Origin: Bradyrhizobium sp. sBnM-33
GTDB taxonomy: Bacteria > Pseudomonadota > Alphaproteobacteria > Rhizobiales > Xanthobacteraceae
Assembly: GCF_032917945.1 (NCBI RefSeq)
Contig: NZ_CP136624.1
Span: 310,001 to 374,000, forward strand
Length of the DNA: 64,000 nt
Direction: 5' to 3'
Shown here: piece by piece, positions 9,774 through 19,488 of the stretch
How positions within the stretch are numbered: position 1 is the first letter of the stretch
Layout of the letters: the number at the start of each line of letters is the position of its first letter
Notes under the pieces: model-generated
Databases searched by the model: none
What the model was told of the DNA's origin: nothing
The model's input: the letters and a program-made list of their open reading frames with translations, nothing else
Program-made: the position numbers and the translations under genes

Positions 9774-10160
9774 TTACTCGGGCGCGTGGCAGACGGCCTC
9801 GATGTTGTGGCCATCGGGATCGAGCACGAATGCACCGTAGTAATTCGGGTGGTGCGCGCGGACTCCCGGTGCGCCGTTATCGCGTCCGCCCGCGGCTATC
9901 GCAGCGTTGTAGAAGGCGTCCACCGTGGCGCGGTCCTTCGCCACGATCGCGACATGCAGCGGCTTGTCCAATCCGCCCTCGCCGCCGATCCAGAAGTCGG
10001 GCTTTCCGTTGGCGCCGAAACCTGCGGCGGGCTCGTGGCTGTGTTGCTCCTGCGTGACTTCCATCACGAGGGTGTAGTCGAGCGGCGCCAAGGCTGTCAG
10101 ATAGAAGGCCTTGGAACGTTCATAATCCGAAACCGGAAATCCGATGTGGTCGATCATCAA
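9774..10160 (-). CDS. VOC / glyoxalase-fold protein
   Basis: 128 residues, one vicinal-oxygen-chelate unit of two beta-alpha-beta-beta-beta modules. Features are N-terminal 'MIDHIGFPVSDYERSKAFY' with a metal-type His, 'PLHVAIVAKDRATVDAFY' in the middle, and C-terminal 'YYGAFVLDPDGHNIEAVCH' with a conserved His and Glu. Family members include glyoxalases, dioxygenases and antibiotic-binding proteins; the sequence does not choose among them. The downstream end of the FkbM gene lies about 40 bp upstream, so the two may be co-transcribed. Confidence 0.85.
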   Translation of the reverse strand: MMIDHIGFPVSDYERSKAFYLTALAPLDYTLVMEVTQEQHSHEPAAGFGANGKPDFWIGGEGGLDKPLHVAIVAKDRATVDAFYNAAIAAGGRDNGAPGVRAHHPNYYGAFVLDPDGHNIEAVCHAPE

Positions 10161-10199
10161 GCTCTCCTGCGGTTTGAGAGATCGGTTCGCAACGGAAAT

Positions 10200-11060
10200 T
10201 CAGCCTCGCGCCAAGAGCGTGTTGCTGCGGGTCTTGCCGGTCTCGACATAACCCCGCGAGCGCATGTCGGCGATGCAGTCTTGCTGCCATTCGTCCTTCG
10301 ACAGATGCTCGATCACGACCGCGCGCGGCCACAGCGTCTGCGGCGCCTTGGCGAAGAAGCCGGTCAGCACGCGATCTTCAAATCCTTCGACGTCGATCTT
10401 GAGCGCATCAACATGCGAGACATCTCCTTCTTCGAGGATGCGCTGCAGCCGCAGCGACGGCACCTTGATCGCCTTGCCGGAGGCCACGCCCGACACGATG
10501 TGGCTGGCGCCGAGATTGTCGCCATCAGTTTCGATCATCAATTCGCCGTCGGCGGGACTGGCGGCGGCCGCGACCAGTCGCACCTGCCTGTAGCCGGAGG
10601 CGGCCTTATTGAAGGCGAGCCGCGCATGGGTGACCGGGTGCGGTTCGATTGCGATCACTTTGCCGCCGGCGCCGACATGGCGCGCCAGCGCAAGCGCATA
10701 GGTACCGACATTGGCGCCGACATCGACGAATACGCCGCCGGCGGGAACATGCGCGCGGAGAAAATTCAGTTCGTCGAGATTGTAGTCGGGATTGAACAGC
10801 GCGCCGCGCTCGGTGGCGCTGGCCTGATGATAGAAGCGGAACGAAGCGCCCTGGTACTGCACGTCGATGGGCCCTGTCCGCAACAGGTTCACCAGCCGAG
10901 ACAGCATCGGCCGGAACGCGCCGCGTTTCAGCCGCGAGCGGTGGGCCAGCAAGATAATGGCGGCCTGTGCGGCATTCGGGGCGAATGCGCCGAATGGCGC
11001 GGGTGACGGATCGTTGTCGGGCGTCAAACCTAAGTCCTCGGGTAGAAGCGGCGCATGCAT
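10200..11060 (-). CDS. FkbM-family SAM methyltransferase
   Basis: 286 residues from the ATG at 11060; a TTG at 11084 is an alternative. The methyltransferase core has the SAM-binding loop 'GGVFVDVGANVGTYALALA', the acidic 'VIAIEPHP', and the family-typical 'HVDALKIDVEGFEDRVL'. FkbM enzymes O-methylate sugars or secondary metabolites, in rhizobia often surface polysaccharide or Nod factor-like substrates. No glycan biosynthesis genes are adjacent, so the target is open. It is followed by the VOC gene and preceded by a palindromic repeat. Confidence 0.85.
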   Translation of the reverse strand: MHAPLLPEDLGLTPDNDPSPAPFGAFAPNAAQAAIILLAHRSRLKRGAFRPMLSRLVNLLRTGPIDVQYQGASFRFYHQASATERGALFNPDYNLDELNFLRAHVPAGGVFVDVGANVGTYALALARHVGAGGKVIAIEPHPVTHARLAFNKAASGYRQVRLVAAAASPADGELMIETDGDNLGASHIVSGVASGKAIKVPSLRLQRILEEGDVSHVDALKIDVEGFEDRVLTGFFAKAPQTLWPRAVVIEHLSKDEWQQDCIADMRSRGYVETGKTRSNTLLARG

Positions 11061-11124
11061 AGCCGGTTTTGCACCCGACTCCAACGAGGCTCTGAGGGTG
11101 GTTAGGCGGATCGTTCCTGTTTGC

Positions 11125-11245
11125 TGTCATACCCCGCGAAGGCAGGGTATCCAGTACGCCGAGGCCTCTCGGTCAATCATTGCCGGCTGTGGGATACTGG
11201 ATCGTCCGCCCCAGTGCGCAATTGCGCACAAGGCGGACGATGACA
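11125..11245. repeat. Core-plus-two-hairpins repeat, family B copy 1
   Basis: TGTCAT, then hairpin TACCCCGC..GGGTA, core CCAGTACGCCGAGG..GATACTGG, then a hairpin CGTCCGCC..GGCGGACG enclosing the 16-nt palindrome GTGCGCAATTGCGCAC, then ATGACA. The last 51 nt are identical to part of the copy at 45358-45510. It lies between the FkbM gene and the end of the transporter gene. Confidence 0.85.
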
Positions 11246-11267
11246 GTGGAGTATGACCGAGAAAAAT

Positions 11268-13262
11268 CTATGCCGCCCTTTTCGCGGCTTTGCGCGGGCG
11301 CAGGAAACGGCCGAGCAAACGGCGTTTGTCCTTGCGCGGAATCAGGTCGACGTCGCTGACGAGTTTGGCGCCACCCTTGCGTCGTTCCAGCACGATCTTG
11401 CGGCTATGGAACGCTTCCAGCTCGGCGCGATGAGCGACGCTGACGATGGTCGCGTTCGGCAATTCCTTGATGACGAGCTCCATCATCTTGTCCTGGCTCT
11501 GTTCGTCGAGCGCACTCGTCGCCTCGTCCAGCACCACGATGTCGGGGTTATGCAGCAGGAGGCGCGCGAAGGCGAGCCGCTGCTTCTCGCCGCCGGACAG
11601 TGTCTGGTCCCACGGTCCTTCTTCCTCGATCTTGTCCCTGAGATGGTCGAGGCCGACCTTGTGCAGGGCGTCGCAGATCTGTTCGGTGAGCCAGTCATCG
11701 GCCGCGCCGGGATAGGTAATCGCGCGGCGCAGCGTGCCGGAGGGGATGTAGGATTTCTGCGGCAGCATGAAGAGACGGCGGTCGGGATGGAAATTGACGC
11801 TGCCGTCGCCCCATGGCCACAGCCCCGCCAACGCGCGGACCAGCGTGCTCTTGCCGGTTCCGGATTCTCCGGCCACCAGCACGCGCTCGCCGGGGTCGAT
11901 CACCACTTCGGTTTCGTCAACCACCGCGGTGCCATCGTCGAGCGACACCGAGAGGTCGTTGAGGCTCAGCATGGCGTCGCCTTTGGTCTCGCCGCGTTTG
12001 ATACGTCCGATGCCAGCGCCACGTTCGGCGCGCTCCAGCCCGTCAAGCGACATCATCAGCGAGGCAATGCGGCGTGCGCAGGCGTTCCAGTCGGCAAGCC
12101 GCGGGTAATTGTCGACCAGCCAGCCAAACGCGGTCTGCACGATGGTGAAGGCGGACGCCGCCTGCATCACCTGTCCGAGCGTCATGCTGCCGTCGAGATA
12201 TTTGGGCGCGCACAACAATAGCGGAACCACGGGAGCGATCAGGCCCGATCCCTGCGACACCAGCGTGGTGCGCATGTGCTGGCCGGCGAGCCGCGCCCAT
12301 TGCCGCAGCACCTTCGTGAAAGTCTTATTGATGCCGTCGCGCTCTTCCTCTTCGCCGCCAAGCAGCGCGATGCTTTCGCCGTTCTCGCGCACGCGGGTCA
12401 GTGCATAACGGTATTCGGCCTCGGCCTGGTTCCTGTCCTCGGATACCTGCACAAAGCTCCGTCCGATCGCAGCGATCGAACCCGAGGCGATCATAGCGTA
12501 GATCACGGCGGCGATCACGAGGAAGCCGGGGATGGTGATGGTTGAGCCGCCCAACGTCACCGTCAGCGCGCCGCCGATGGTCCAGAGCACAACGATGAAG
12601 GTGGCGGCAGAGAGAAATGCCGACGTCACGCCGGCGACGAAATCCACCGGCGAGTCAGTCGCGATCCTCAGATCTTCGGCGATACGATATTCCGGATTCT
12701 GGTGATCGCCGCCGACGAGGTTGAGCTGGTAGTAACGGCCACTGGCCAGCCAGCGCGATATCACGGCGTTGGTCAGCCAGGCGCGCCAGCGGCGTTGAAT
12801 CCCCATGCGCGCGAATACCTGTGCGACGCCGAGCAGTACGCTGCCGACGGCCAGTGGGAAGAACACGGCGGAGAGAAAGTACACGGTCGCGGAATCGCGT
12901 TTTTCGATCGCGTCGAAGATCGCCCGATTCCAGATGTTGATGCCATACTGAAAGGCGACATGGCCGACAATCAGGAGCAGCAGGCCGATCGAGAACAGCC
13001 ACGCCAGCCGGTCGCCGCCTCTGCCCCAATAACCGCGTGCGCTAATCCAGAACCGCGTCAGCAGATAATTCTTGCGAGCTTGCTCGGCCTCTTCCGGAGA
13101 CATCTGCGGATCGGGCTCTACCACTTCCGGCGGAGGCGGTTCGACGGGATCGCTGCCTTCCGCGGTAACGTCTATCAACTCTGATTTTTCTTCTGACTCA
13201 GAGGTGTTCTTCGCGTCGGATTGTTTGCGGGGTGGCTTTGACTTGGTGTCGGACCTGGCCAT
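11268..13262 (-). CDS. BacA/SbmA-like ABC transporter fused to its ATPase (BclA/YddA type)
   Basis: 664 residues. An acidic N-terminal extension of about 65 residues is followed by a six-helix SbmA/BacA-type membrane domain (about 80-390), then an ABC ATPase: Walker A 'VLVAGESGTGKSTLVRAL', signature 'TLSGGEKQRLAFARLLL', Walker B 'IVVLDEATSALDE', and H-loop 'VAHR'. Homologues include Rv1819c and Bradyrhizobium BclA, which import peptides and, for BclA, allow bacteroid survival against legume NCR peptides. The start at 13262 is preferred over 13277. The gene stands alone. Which peptide or cofactor it carries is inference from the family. Confidence 0.88.
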   Translation of the reverse strand: MARSDTKSKPPRKQSDAKNTSESEEKSELIDVTAEGSDPVEPPPPEVVEPDPQMSPEEAEQARKNYLLTRFWISARGYWGRGGDRLAWLFSIGLLLLIVGHVAFQYGINIWNRAIFDAIEKRDSATVYFLSAVFFPLAVGSVLLGVAQVFARMGIQRRWRAWLTNAVISRWLASGRYYQLNLVGGDHQNPEYRIAEDLRIATDSPVDFVAGVTSAFLSAATFIVVLWTIGGALTVTLGGSTITIPGFLVIAAVIYAMIASGSIAAIGRSFVQVSEDRNQAEAEYRYALTRVRENGESIALLGGEEEERDGINKTFTKVLRQWARLAGQHMRTTLVSQGSGLIAPVVPLLLCAPKYLDGSMTLGQVMQAASAFTIVQTAFGWLVDNYPRLADWNACARRIASLMMSLDGLERAERGAGIGRIKRGETKGDAMLSLNDLSVSLDDGTAVVDETEVVIDPGERVLVAGESGTGKSTLVRALAGLWPWGDGSVNFHPDRRLFMLPQKSYIPSGTLRRAITYPGAADDWLTEQICDALHKVGLDHLRDKIEEEGPWDQTLSGGEKQRLAFARLLLHNPDIVVLDEATSALDEQSQDKMMELVIKELPNATIVSVAHRAELEAFHSRKIVLERRKGGAKLVSDVDLIPRKDKRRLLGRFLRPRKAAKRAA

Positions 13263-13317
13263 GGCGCAACAACGCAAGGAAAATCAGATGGTTCCTGACA
13301 ATTGTTCTGTACTCTTG

Positions 13318-13432
13318 TCCGTGGTGGCTCGAAGAGCGAAGGCGCAAGCAATCCATCTTTCCGCGGAGAAATGGAATGCTTCCCGCCCTTGCTAAAGCTA
13401 CGGCGGATGAGTCGCTTCGCTCCAATGACGGA
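13318..13432. repeat. Degraded palindromic repeat, family D-like
   Basis: It contains 'AAGCAATCCATC' and 'AATGGAATGCTTC' arms with outer remnants of 'TCGCTCCAATGACG', matching family D in layout but with many mismatches. It lies between the transporter start and the histidine-kinase gene end. Confidence 0.5.
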
Positions 13433-13449
13433 CGAAGCGACAGGTCAGC

Positions 13450-15582
13450 CTACTTTGCTGCGTGCTCCACTTTCCGCCGGCCAACCCGGTGCAGCACACG
13501 GGAAAGCTGCTCGACCGAGTAGGGCTTTTGCAGCAGCTCAAAACCGTAGCTGCCGTGCTCCGACAGCACGTGGCTGTAGCCGCTGGTCAGCACCACCGGC
13601 AGGTCGGGATGGCGGCGGCGGACTTCCTGGGCGAGTTCAATGCCGGTCATGCCGGGCATTACGACGTCAGTGAATACGGCATCGAAACGCTCGGCGCCGG
13701 CCGCCAGTTCTTCGAGCGCATGCACGGCATTACCGACGAGTGTGGTGGCGTAGCCGAGTTCGGCCAGCGCATCGGTGGCGAAGCGTCCGACCTCGGCATT
13801 GTCTTCGACCACGAGCACCGACATCCCGCTTCCGTCGATCGCCGCGGCATCTGCTGCCGGCGTCTGTCGCGATTTGCCGCTGCCGGCGGTGCGCGGCAGA
13901 TACAGCGTGAAAATGCTGCCCTTGCCCACTTCGCTGGCCACAGCCACTTCGCCGCCGGATTGCTTGGCGAAGCCGAATACCTGCGACAGGCCGAGCCCGG
14001 TGCCATGGCCGGGCTGCTTGGTTGTGAAGAAGGGTTCGAAAATGCGTTCGAACTGATCCGGCGGAATGCCGCTGCCGGTATCGGCGACGGATACGGCCAC
14101 ATAACCATATGGATGTTGCGGCTGCGGGGCGGAGTTGGGCAGGCTGGCTGCCATTCCGACCGCAATCGTCAGCCGTCCGCGGCCTTCCATAGCGTCCCGC
14201 GCATTCACGGCCATGTTGATGATGGCGGTTTCGAACTGGCCGGCGTCGGCGTTGACGAAGCACGGTTCTTCCGGCCCAAGAATGACAATTTCGATGCGCG
14301 AACCGATCAAGGTGCCGATCATTTCACTCAGCATCTGCACGGTCCGCCCGACGTCGAACACCTCCGGCTTCAACGTCTGGCGGCGCGCGAAGGCCAGCAA
14401 TTGCCCGGTCAGCTTGGCGGCGCGGGTCACCGTATCCGAGATCGCATCGATATAGCGCAGCCGCCGCGCTTCCGGCAGGTCAGGCCGTCGCAACAGGTCG
14501 ACGGAAGCGCGGATCACTGTCAGCAGATTATTGAAGTCGTGCGCAACGCCGCCGGTCAACTGGCCAAGCGCCTCCAGCCGCTGACCGTGCTTCAGCGCTT
14601 CCTCGGCCACCCGGCGCTTCTCGGCCTCGTAATGAAGGTGGCGCGTCCGGCGCAAGGCCAGCCCCAGCAGAGCAAACAGCAGCGCGGTGGCCGGCGCGCC
14701 GAAAATCAGGTGCTGGCTCATGGTGGACAGCCAGCGCGCCCGAATCGCCGACGTCTCGAGGCCGGCACTGACATAGATCGGGTATTCGGCGAGCCGCCGG
14801 TATCCGAGGCGCCGTTCGATGCCGTCGGTCGACGAGGTCACGGTGACGAGGCCGGCCTCGGGATCGGCCGCAAGCAGTTTTCCGATCGGGCCGTTGTGGT
14901 CGAGGCGGACCTCGCGGCCTGCGGCGGGGAAACGAGCCAGCACGGTGCCGTCCGCGCGACCGACCGCGAAGAAACTGCCCGGCTCGCGGCCGATCCGGGC
15001 GTAGTAATTTTCGAAATATTCCGGCAGCACGGACGTCTGGATCACACCTGCGAAGCGGCCGTCCTCGCTCGGGCGCCGTCTGCTGACGCCGAAGAACGCG
15101 GCGCCCTGATAGGGTGGCCGCGGCGTGAGTGCCTCGCCAATATAGGTTCCGATATCGCCGGCGACGTGGGCCTTGAAATAGTCCCGGTCGGAAAAATCGA
15201 TGTCAGGCGCCGGGACGACGAGGCTGTTGACGAGCGCGTGGCCCTTGGCGTCGAAGATCCAGGCCGACTTCACCTGCGGCAGCGAAGCGACCAATTGTTT
15301 CAGCCGCAAATGCAGCGTTTGCTCGTGGGCAACGATGTCGGCGTCGGGGACGTCGCGGATGATCTCGGCGATCTCCGACAGGCTGCGGTCGATGGTCTCG
15401 AATACTTTCAGCGCATGCTCGTGCGCGACATCCAGCGTGCGCTCGATTTCACGGTCGGCGGTTTCGCGGATCGAGACCCAGGAGACGGCGGATGCAAATA
15501 CAAACAGCGCCAACGGAAGCGCCAATGAGGCGACCATCATCCATTGCAGCAGTCTCAGCGAATTACGTTGCGCGGTCTGCAC
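13450..15582 (-). CDS. Hybrid sensor histidine kinase with receiver domain
   Basis: 710 residues: a membrane helix at about 13-35, a periplasmic double-CACHE-like sensor (about 40-275), a second helix at about 290-310, then dimerisation/phosphoacceptor 'LTGGVAHDFNNLLTV' with His348, N-box 'NMAVNARDAM', ATP lid 'DTGSGIPPDQFERIFEPF' and 'GTGLGLSQV', and a C-terminal receiver with phosphoacceptor Asp639 in 'AVFTDVVMPGMTG'. The output regulator is not adjacent. It lies downstream of sdhB on the same strand with a 160-bp gap, so co-transcription is uncertain. The ligand is probably a small extracellular molecule, as is usual for CACHE domains. Confidence 0.9.
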   Translation of the reverse strand: MQTAQRNSLRLLQWMMVASLALPLALFVFASAVSWVSIRETADREIERTLDVAHEHALKVFETIDRSLSEIAEIIRDVPDADIVAHEQTLHLRLKQLVASLPQVKSAWIFDAKGHALVNSLVVPAPDIDFSDRDYFKAHVAGDIGTYIGEALTPRPPYQGAAFFGVSRRRPSEDGRFAGVIQTSVLPEYFENYYARIGREPGSFFAVGRADGTVLARFPAAGREVRLDHNGPIGKLLAADPEAGLVTVTSSTDGIERRLGYRRLAEYPIYVSAGLETSAIRARWLSTMSQHLIFGAPATALLFALLGLALRRTRHLHYEAEKRRVAEEALKHGQRLEALGQLTGGVAHDFNNLLTVIRASVDLLRRPDLPEARRLRYIDAISDTVTRAAKLTGQLLAFARRQTLKPEVFDVGRTVQMLSEMIGTLIGSRIEIVILGPEEPCFVNADAGQFETAIINMAVNARDAMEGRGRLTIAVGMAASLPNSAPQPQHPYGYVAVSVADTGSGIPPDQFERIFEPFFTTKQPGHGTGLGLSQVFGFAKQSGGEVAVASEVGKGSIFTLYLPRTAGSGKSRQTPAADAAAIDGSGMSVLVVEDNAEVGRFATDALAELGYATTLVGNAVHALEELAAGAERFDAVFTDVVMPGMTGIELAQEVRRRHPDLPVVLTSGYSHVLSEHGSYGFELLQKPYSVEQLSRVLHRVGRRKVEHAAK

Positions 15583-15743
15583 GCTTGCTCCGGCTCCGCA
15601 CCGAGCTTAACGCAAAGTCGTGCGAGGAATAAAGCGGAGCGGCGAAGGGAACTTACTTGGGTGGCGGCCAACCCCGAATCGGTAACTATCGATTCAAATC
15701 CGGCTGTTCGCGTTCTCCGTAGCCCAGTAGCCAGGCTAGCCGG

Positions 15744-16529
15744 CTAGATCTGGCGCTCGACCATCTTCAGCTTGAGCTCGGCGATGGCTTCCGACGGGTT
15801 CAGGCCCTTCGGGCAGGCCTTGGCGCAGTTCATGATGGTATGGCAGCGGTAGAGGCGGAACGGGTCTTCAAGGTTGTCGAGCCGTTCGCCGGTGGCTTCA
15901 TCGCGCGAATCCTTCACCCAGCGCGTCGCCTGCAGCAGCGCAGCGGGCCCGAGGAAGCGCTCGCTGTTCCACCAGTAGCTCGGGCAGGAAGTCGAGCAGC
16001 AGGCGCACAGGATGCACTCGTAGAGGCCGTCGAGCTTTTCGCGGTCCTCGTGGCTTTGCTTCCATTCCTTCTGCGGTGTTGGCGTCGTGGTCTTCAGCCA
16101 GGGTTCGATCGAGGCATACTGCGCGTAGAAGTTCGTGAGATCAGGCACCAGGTCCTTCACGACCGGCTGGTGCGGCAGCGGATTGACTTTCACGGCGCCG
16201 CCTGCAGCTACATCGTGCATCGACTTGGTGCAGGCCAGCGTGTTCAGGCCGTCGATATTCATGGCGCAGGAACCGCACACGCCTTCGCGGCAGGAGCGGC
16301 GGAAGGTCAGCGTCGGATCGATGTTGTTCTTGATCCAGATCAGGCCGTCCAGCACCATCGGCCCGCAATCGTTGATGTCGACATGATAGGTGTCGACGCT
16401 CGGGTTCTTGCCGTCGTCTGGATTCCAGCGATAGACCCGAAACTCGCGCGTCTCGGTCGCGCCAGCCGGCTTCGGCCAGGCCTTGCCGCCGGTGATTTTT
16501 GAATTTTTCGGAAGCGTGAATTCAGCCAT
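15744..16529 (-). CDS. sdhB: Succinate dehydrogenase iron-sulfur subunit
   Basis: 261 residues. SdhB carries electrons from the flavoprotein to ubiquinone in complex II. The N-terminal [2Fe-2S] ferredoxin domain has '[16 protein letters not shown]' and a distal Cys in 'NTLACTKSM'. The C-terminal part binds [4Fe-4S] and [3Fe-4S] clusters through '[18 protein letters not shown]' and '[17 protein letters not shown]'. The ATG at 16529 has AGAGG upstream; the frame is open through the repeat to 16739 but that is not protein-like. It is the last gene of sdhCDAB and is separated from sdhA by a 71-bp palindromic repeat. Confidence 0.97.
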   Translation of the reverse strand: MAEFTLPKNSKITGGKAWPKPAGATETREFRVYRWNPDDGKNPSVDTYHVDINDCGPMVLDGLIWIKNNIDPTLTFRRSCREGVCGSCAMNIDGLNTLACTKSMHDVAAGGAVKVNPLPHQPVVKDLVPDLTNFYAQYASIEPWLKTTTPTPQKEWKQSHEDREKLDGLYECILCACCSTSCPSYWWNSERFLGPAALLQATRWVKDSRDEATGERLDNLEDPFRLYRCHTIMNCAKACPKGLNPSEAIAELKLKMVERQI

Positions 16530-16554
16530 ATGTCTTGCCTCTACGGTGCTTCTC

Positions 16555-16625
16555 GTCATTGCCGGGCTTGACCCGGCAATCCATCCTTTTTGAAGATGGA
16601 TGCGCGGGTGAAGCCCGCGCATGAC
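16555..16625. repeat. Two-hairpin palindromic repeat inside sdh operon, family A copy 2
   Basis: GTCATTGCCGGG-CTTGA-CCCGGCAATCCATC and GATGGATGCGCGGG-TGAAG-CCCGCGCATGAC flank a short T-rich centre. It fills the sdhA-sdhB gap and would form stems in the polycistronic mRNA. Confidence 0.9.
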
Positions 16626-16633
16626 AAGCAAAC

Positions 16634-18490
16634 TCAATACACCCGCGCCTTCGGCGGGATGTACTGAACGTCGTTCGTCATCGTGTAGTCGTGCACCGGG
16701 CGATAGTCGATCGTGGTCTTGCCGTTCGGATCGATCCACGCCAGCGTGTGCTTCATCCAGTTCTTGTCGTCGCGCTCGGCAAAATCCTCGCGCGCATGGG
16801 CGCCGCGGCTTTCGGTGCGGTTCGCCGCCGAATCCATCGTAACCACCGCCTGCACGATCAGGTTATCGAATTCGAGCGTCTCGATCAGGTCGGAATTCCA
16901 CACCAACGAGCGGTCGGTGGTGGCGATGTCGCCGATGCCGCCGTGCACCTTGTGAATCAGGTTCTGGCCTTCGTGCAGGATTTCGCCGGTGCGGAACACC
17001 GCGCAATTGTTCTGCATCACGTGCTGCATGCTGTCCCGCAGCTTCGCGGTGGGCGTGCCGCCGGAGGCATGGCGGTAATGGTCGAGCCGTCCGAGCGCCA
17101 TGTCGGCGGAATCCTTCGGCAGTTCGGGCTGCTTGCCGTTCGGCGTCAGCTTTTCCGCCAGCCTTAGCGCGGCGGCGCGGCCGAATACGACGAGGTCGAT
17201 CAGCGAGTTGGAGCCGAGCCGGTTGGCGCCGTGCACGGACACGCAGGCCGCTTCGCCGATCGCCATCAGGCCCGGCACCACGGCATTGTCGTCGCCGTCC
17301 TTCTTGGTCAGGACTTCGGCGTGATAATTGGTGGGAATGCCGCCCATGTTGTAGTGCACAGTCGGCACGATCGGAATCGGCTCGCGGGTGACGTCGACAT
17401 TGGCGAAGATCTTCGCCGATTCGGAAATGCCGGGCAGCCGTTCCTGCAACACCTTCGGGTCGAGATGATCGAGGTGCAGGTAGATGTGGTCCTTCTTCTT
17501 GCCGACGCCGCGGCCTTCGCGGATCTCGATGGTCATCGAGCGCGAGACCACGTCGCGGGAGGCGAGGTCCTTGGCGGAGGGCGCATAGCGCTCCATAAAG
17601 CGCTCGCCCTCGGAATTGACGAGATAGCCGCCTTCGCCGCGTGCGCCCTCGGTGACGAGGCAGCCGGCGCCATAAATCCCGGTCGGGTGGAACTGGACGA
17701 ACTCCATGTCCTGCAATGGCAGGCCGGCGCGCAGCACCATGCCGCCGCCGTCGCCGGTGCAGGTATGCGCCGAGGTACAGGAGGCGTAGGCGCGGCCGTA
17801 GCCGCCGGTGGCGAGAATCGTGGTCTGGGCACGGAAGCGGTGCAGCGTGCCGTCGTCTAGCTTGAGCGCAATGACGCCGCGGCAGACGCCCTGGTCGTCC
17901 ATGATCAGGTCGATGGCGAAGAATTCGATATAGAACTCGGCCGAATGGCGCAGCGCCTGGCCGTACATCGTGTGCAGCATGGCATGACCGGTGCGGTCAG
18001 CGGCGGCGCAAGTGCGCTGCGCCTGGCCCTTGCCGTAGTCCATGGTCATGCCGCCGAACGGACGCTGGTAGATCTTGCCGTCCTCGGTGCGCGAGAACGG
18101 CACGCCCCAATGCTCCAGCTCGTAGACGGCGTCCGGCGCGTTGCGCACCATGTATTCGATCGCGTCCTGGTCGCCGAGCCAGTCCGACCCCTTGACGGTG
18201 TCGTACATATGCCATCGCCAGTCGTCCTGATGCATGTTGCCGAGCGAAGCCGAAATGCCGCCTTGGGCCGCGACCGTATGCGAACGCGTCGGGAACACTT
18301 TTGTGATGCAGGCGGTACGCAGGCCAGCCTCGCTGCAGCCGACCACGGCGCGCAGGCCAGCGCCGCCGGCGCCGACGACCACGACGTCATAGGTGTGGTC
18401 CTCGATCGGATAGGCTTTTCCGTTGCTGGCCGGGCTACTGGCCCTAGTGGCCTTGCCGTTACCTTCAGCGGCCGAACCTTGAGACGCCAT
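16634..18490 (-). CDS. sdhA: Succinate dehydrogenase flavoprotein subunit
   Basis: 618 residues. SdhA oxidises succinate to fumarate with covalently bound FAD. The N-terminal Rossmann motif is '[17 protein letters not shown]', the His that takes FAD is in '[11 protein letters not shown]', and substrate-site residues lie in '[14 protein letters not shown]' and '[20 protein letters not shown]'. The C-terminal '[19 protein letters not shown]' is typical. About 20 extra N-terminal residues, rich in Ser, Gly and Ala, precede the conserved core. The start is 4 nt after the sdhD stop, so translation is probably coupled. Confidence 0.98.
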   Translation of the reverse strand: MASQGSAAEGNGKATRASSPASNGKAYPIEDHTYDVVVVGAGGAGLRAVVGCSEAGLRTACITKVFPTRSHTVAAQGGISASLGNMHQDDWRWHMYDTVKGSDWLGDQDAIEYMVRNAPDAVYELEHWGVPFSRTEDGKIYQRPFGGMTMDYGKGQAQRTCAAADRTGHAMLHTMYGQALRHSAEFYIEFFAIDLIMDDQGVCRGVIALKLDDGTLHRFRAQTTILATGGYGRAYASCTSAHTCTGDGGGMVLRAGLPLQDMEFVQFHPTGIYGAGCLVTEGARGEGGYLVNSEGERFMERYAPSAKDLASRDVVSRSMTIEIREGRGVGKKKDHIYLHLDHLDPKVLQERLPGISESAKIFANVDVTREPIPIVPTVHYNMGGIPTNYHAEVLTKKDGDDNAVVPGLMAIGEAACVSVHGANRLGSNSLIDLVVFGRAAALRLAEKLTPNGKQPELPKDSADMALGRLDHYRHASGGTPTAKLRDSMQHVMQNNCAVFRTGEILHEGQNLIHKVHGGIGDIATTDRSLVWNSDLIETLEFDNLIVQAVVTMDSAANRTESRGAHAREDFAERDDKNWMKHTLAWIDPNGKTTIDYRPVHDYTMTNDVQYIPPKARVY

Positions 18491-18493
18491 GGG

Positions 18494-18886
18494 TTACACT
18501 CCCGATGACAATTTGACGATCGCGTAGATCGACGCCAAGGCGACCGCGATACAGAAGAAATTATTGGCCATCACGCTGGCGAGCTTCACCATCTCGTTGT
18601 GCACATAGTCCTCGATTATGATCTGCATGCCGATCTTCATGTGCCAGGCGCTGGCGATGATGAAGAGCACCAGGATGATCGCGATCGGAAGCGAGCCGAG
18701 GATTTGCGCCGCGCCGGCCTGGTTGCGGCCGATCAGCATCAGCACGATCACGATGACCGGCACGATCAGCAGCGTCATGGCCACCGCCGTGAGGCGCTGG
18801 CGCCAGAAATCGGTGGTGCCGGAATGCGAGGAACCGAGATTGCGGACACGGCCGAGCGGCGTGCGCATCGAGGAGCGGCCGCTCAT
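18494..18886 (-). CDS. sdhD: Succinate dehydrogenase membrane anchor subunit
   Basis: 130 residues with three membrane helices (about 33-55, 62-85, 103-127). With SdhC it anchors complex II and forms the quinone and haem b site; 'ASAWHMKIGMQIIIEDYVH' contains the axial-type His and the 'EDY' signature of the family. Its ATG overlaps the sdhC TGA by 4 nt (ATGA), which fixes the start. The frame is open upstream but overlaps sdhC. Confidence 0.95.
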   Translation of the reverse strand: MSGRSSMRTPLGRVRNLGSSHSGTTDFWRQRLTAVAMTLLIVPVIVIVLMLIGRNQAGAAQILGSLPIAIILVLFIIASAWHMKIGMQIIIEDYVHNEMVKLASVMANNFFCIAVALASIYAIVKLSSGV

Positions 18887-19281
18887 CGTCCGCCTCCGAC
18901 TGTGTAGGCAATGATCCAGACCAAAACGGTCAGCGAAATGCCCGCAATCAGCGCGCCCCAGGTGAGTGCCTCGCGTTCGTTGGGCTTGAAGCCGTAGCCG
19001 AGGTCCCAGAAGAAGTAGCGGATACCACTGACCAGATGGTGCAGCAGCGCCCAAGTGTAGCCGAATACGATCAACTTGCCGATGATGCTGCCGGTGAAGG
19101 CCTGCACGTGGGCATACGCCCCGGGGCCGGACGCCGCTGCAATCAACCACCAGGCGAGTAGCAAGGTACCGAAATAGAGCGCAATGCCAGTGGCGCGGTG
19201 GATGACGGAAAGCGCCATCGTCAGGGTGACGCGATAGGTCTGCAAATGGGGCGATAGCGGTCGTTCTATCCTGGCGGTCAT
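18883..19281 (-). CDS. sdhC: Succinate dehydrogenase cytochrome b556 subunit
   Basis: 132 residues with three membrane helices. It starts with the typical 'RPLSPHLQTYRVTLTMALS', followed by 'HRATGIALYFG', and the haem-ligand region 'LLHHLVSGIRYFFWDLG'. It is the first gene of sdhCDAB, so the operon promoter lies in 19282-19400. An AT-rich imperfect palindrome 52 bp upstream is a candidate operator. Confidence 0.96.
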   Translation of the reverse strand: MTARIERPLSPHLQTYRVTLTMALSVIHRATGIALYFGTLLLAWWLIAAASGPGAYAHVQAFTGSIIGKLIVFGYTWALLHHLVSGIRYFFWDLGYGFKPNEREALTWGALIAGISLTVLVWIIAYTVGGGR

Positions 19282-19332
19282 TTCGGCGGCTTTACGTTGT
19301 GTGGGGCCGCGGCCGGCCCATCGGGGAACGCG

Positions 19333-19351
19333 GTAGATAAATTCTATTTAC
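19333..19351. promoter_or_regulatory. AT-rich palindrome upstream of sdhC
   Basis: GTAGATAAATTCTATTTAC is symmetric at 15 of 19 positions in otherwise GC-rich DNA, 52 bp before the sdhC start. Its centre TAGAT-AAA-TTCTA resembles the ICE motif recalled for the iron regulator Irr. The match is partial and binding is inferred. Confidence 0.35.
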
Positions 19352-19488
19352 GTAGTCGAGTCCGTCCGCGCAACGATCAAATCGCTTGGAATGGAGTCAG
19401 CGTTCATTGCTATGCGCTACGAAACGCGATTGTTCAGAGGCTTGGTATACCACGGCGTCGGGCGCGAGCGAAGAATTGAATATGCATT

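Noticed and set aside
9555..11006. A 483-codon plus-strand frame across the VOC and FkbM genes
   Set aside because: The minus-strand products match known families over their full length; the plus frame has no family features.
13462..15528. A 688-codon plus-strand frame opposite the histidine kinase
   Set aside because: All kinase and receiver motifs are on the minus strand; the long opposite frame is a result of high G+C third positions.
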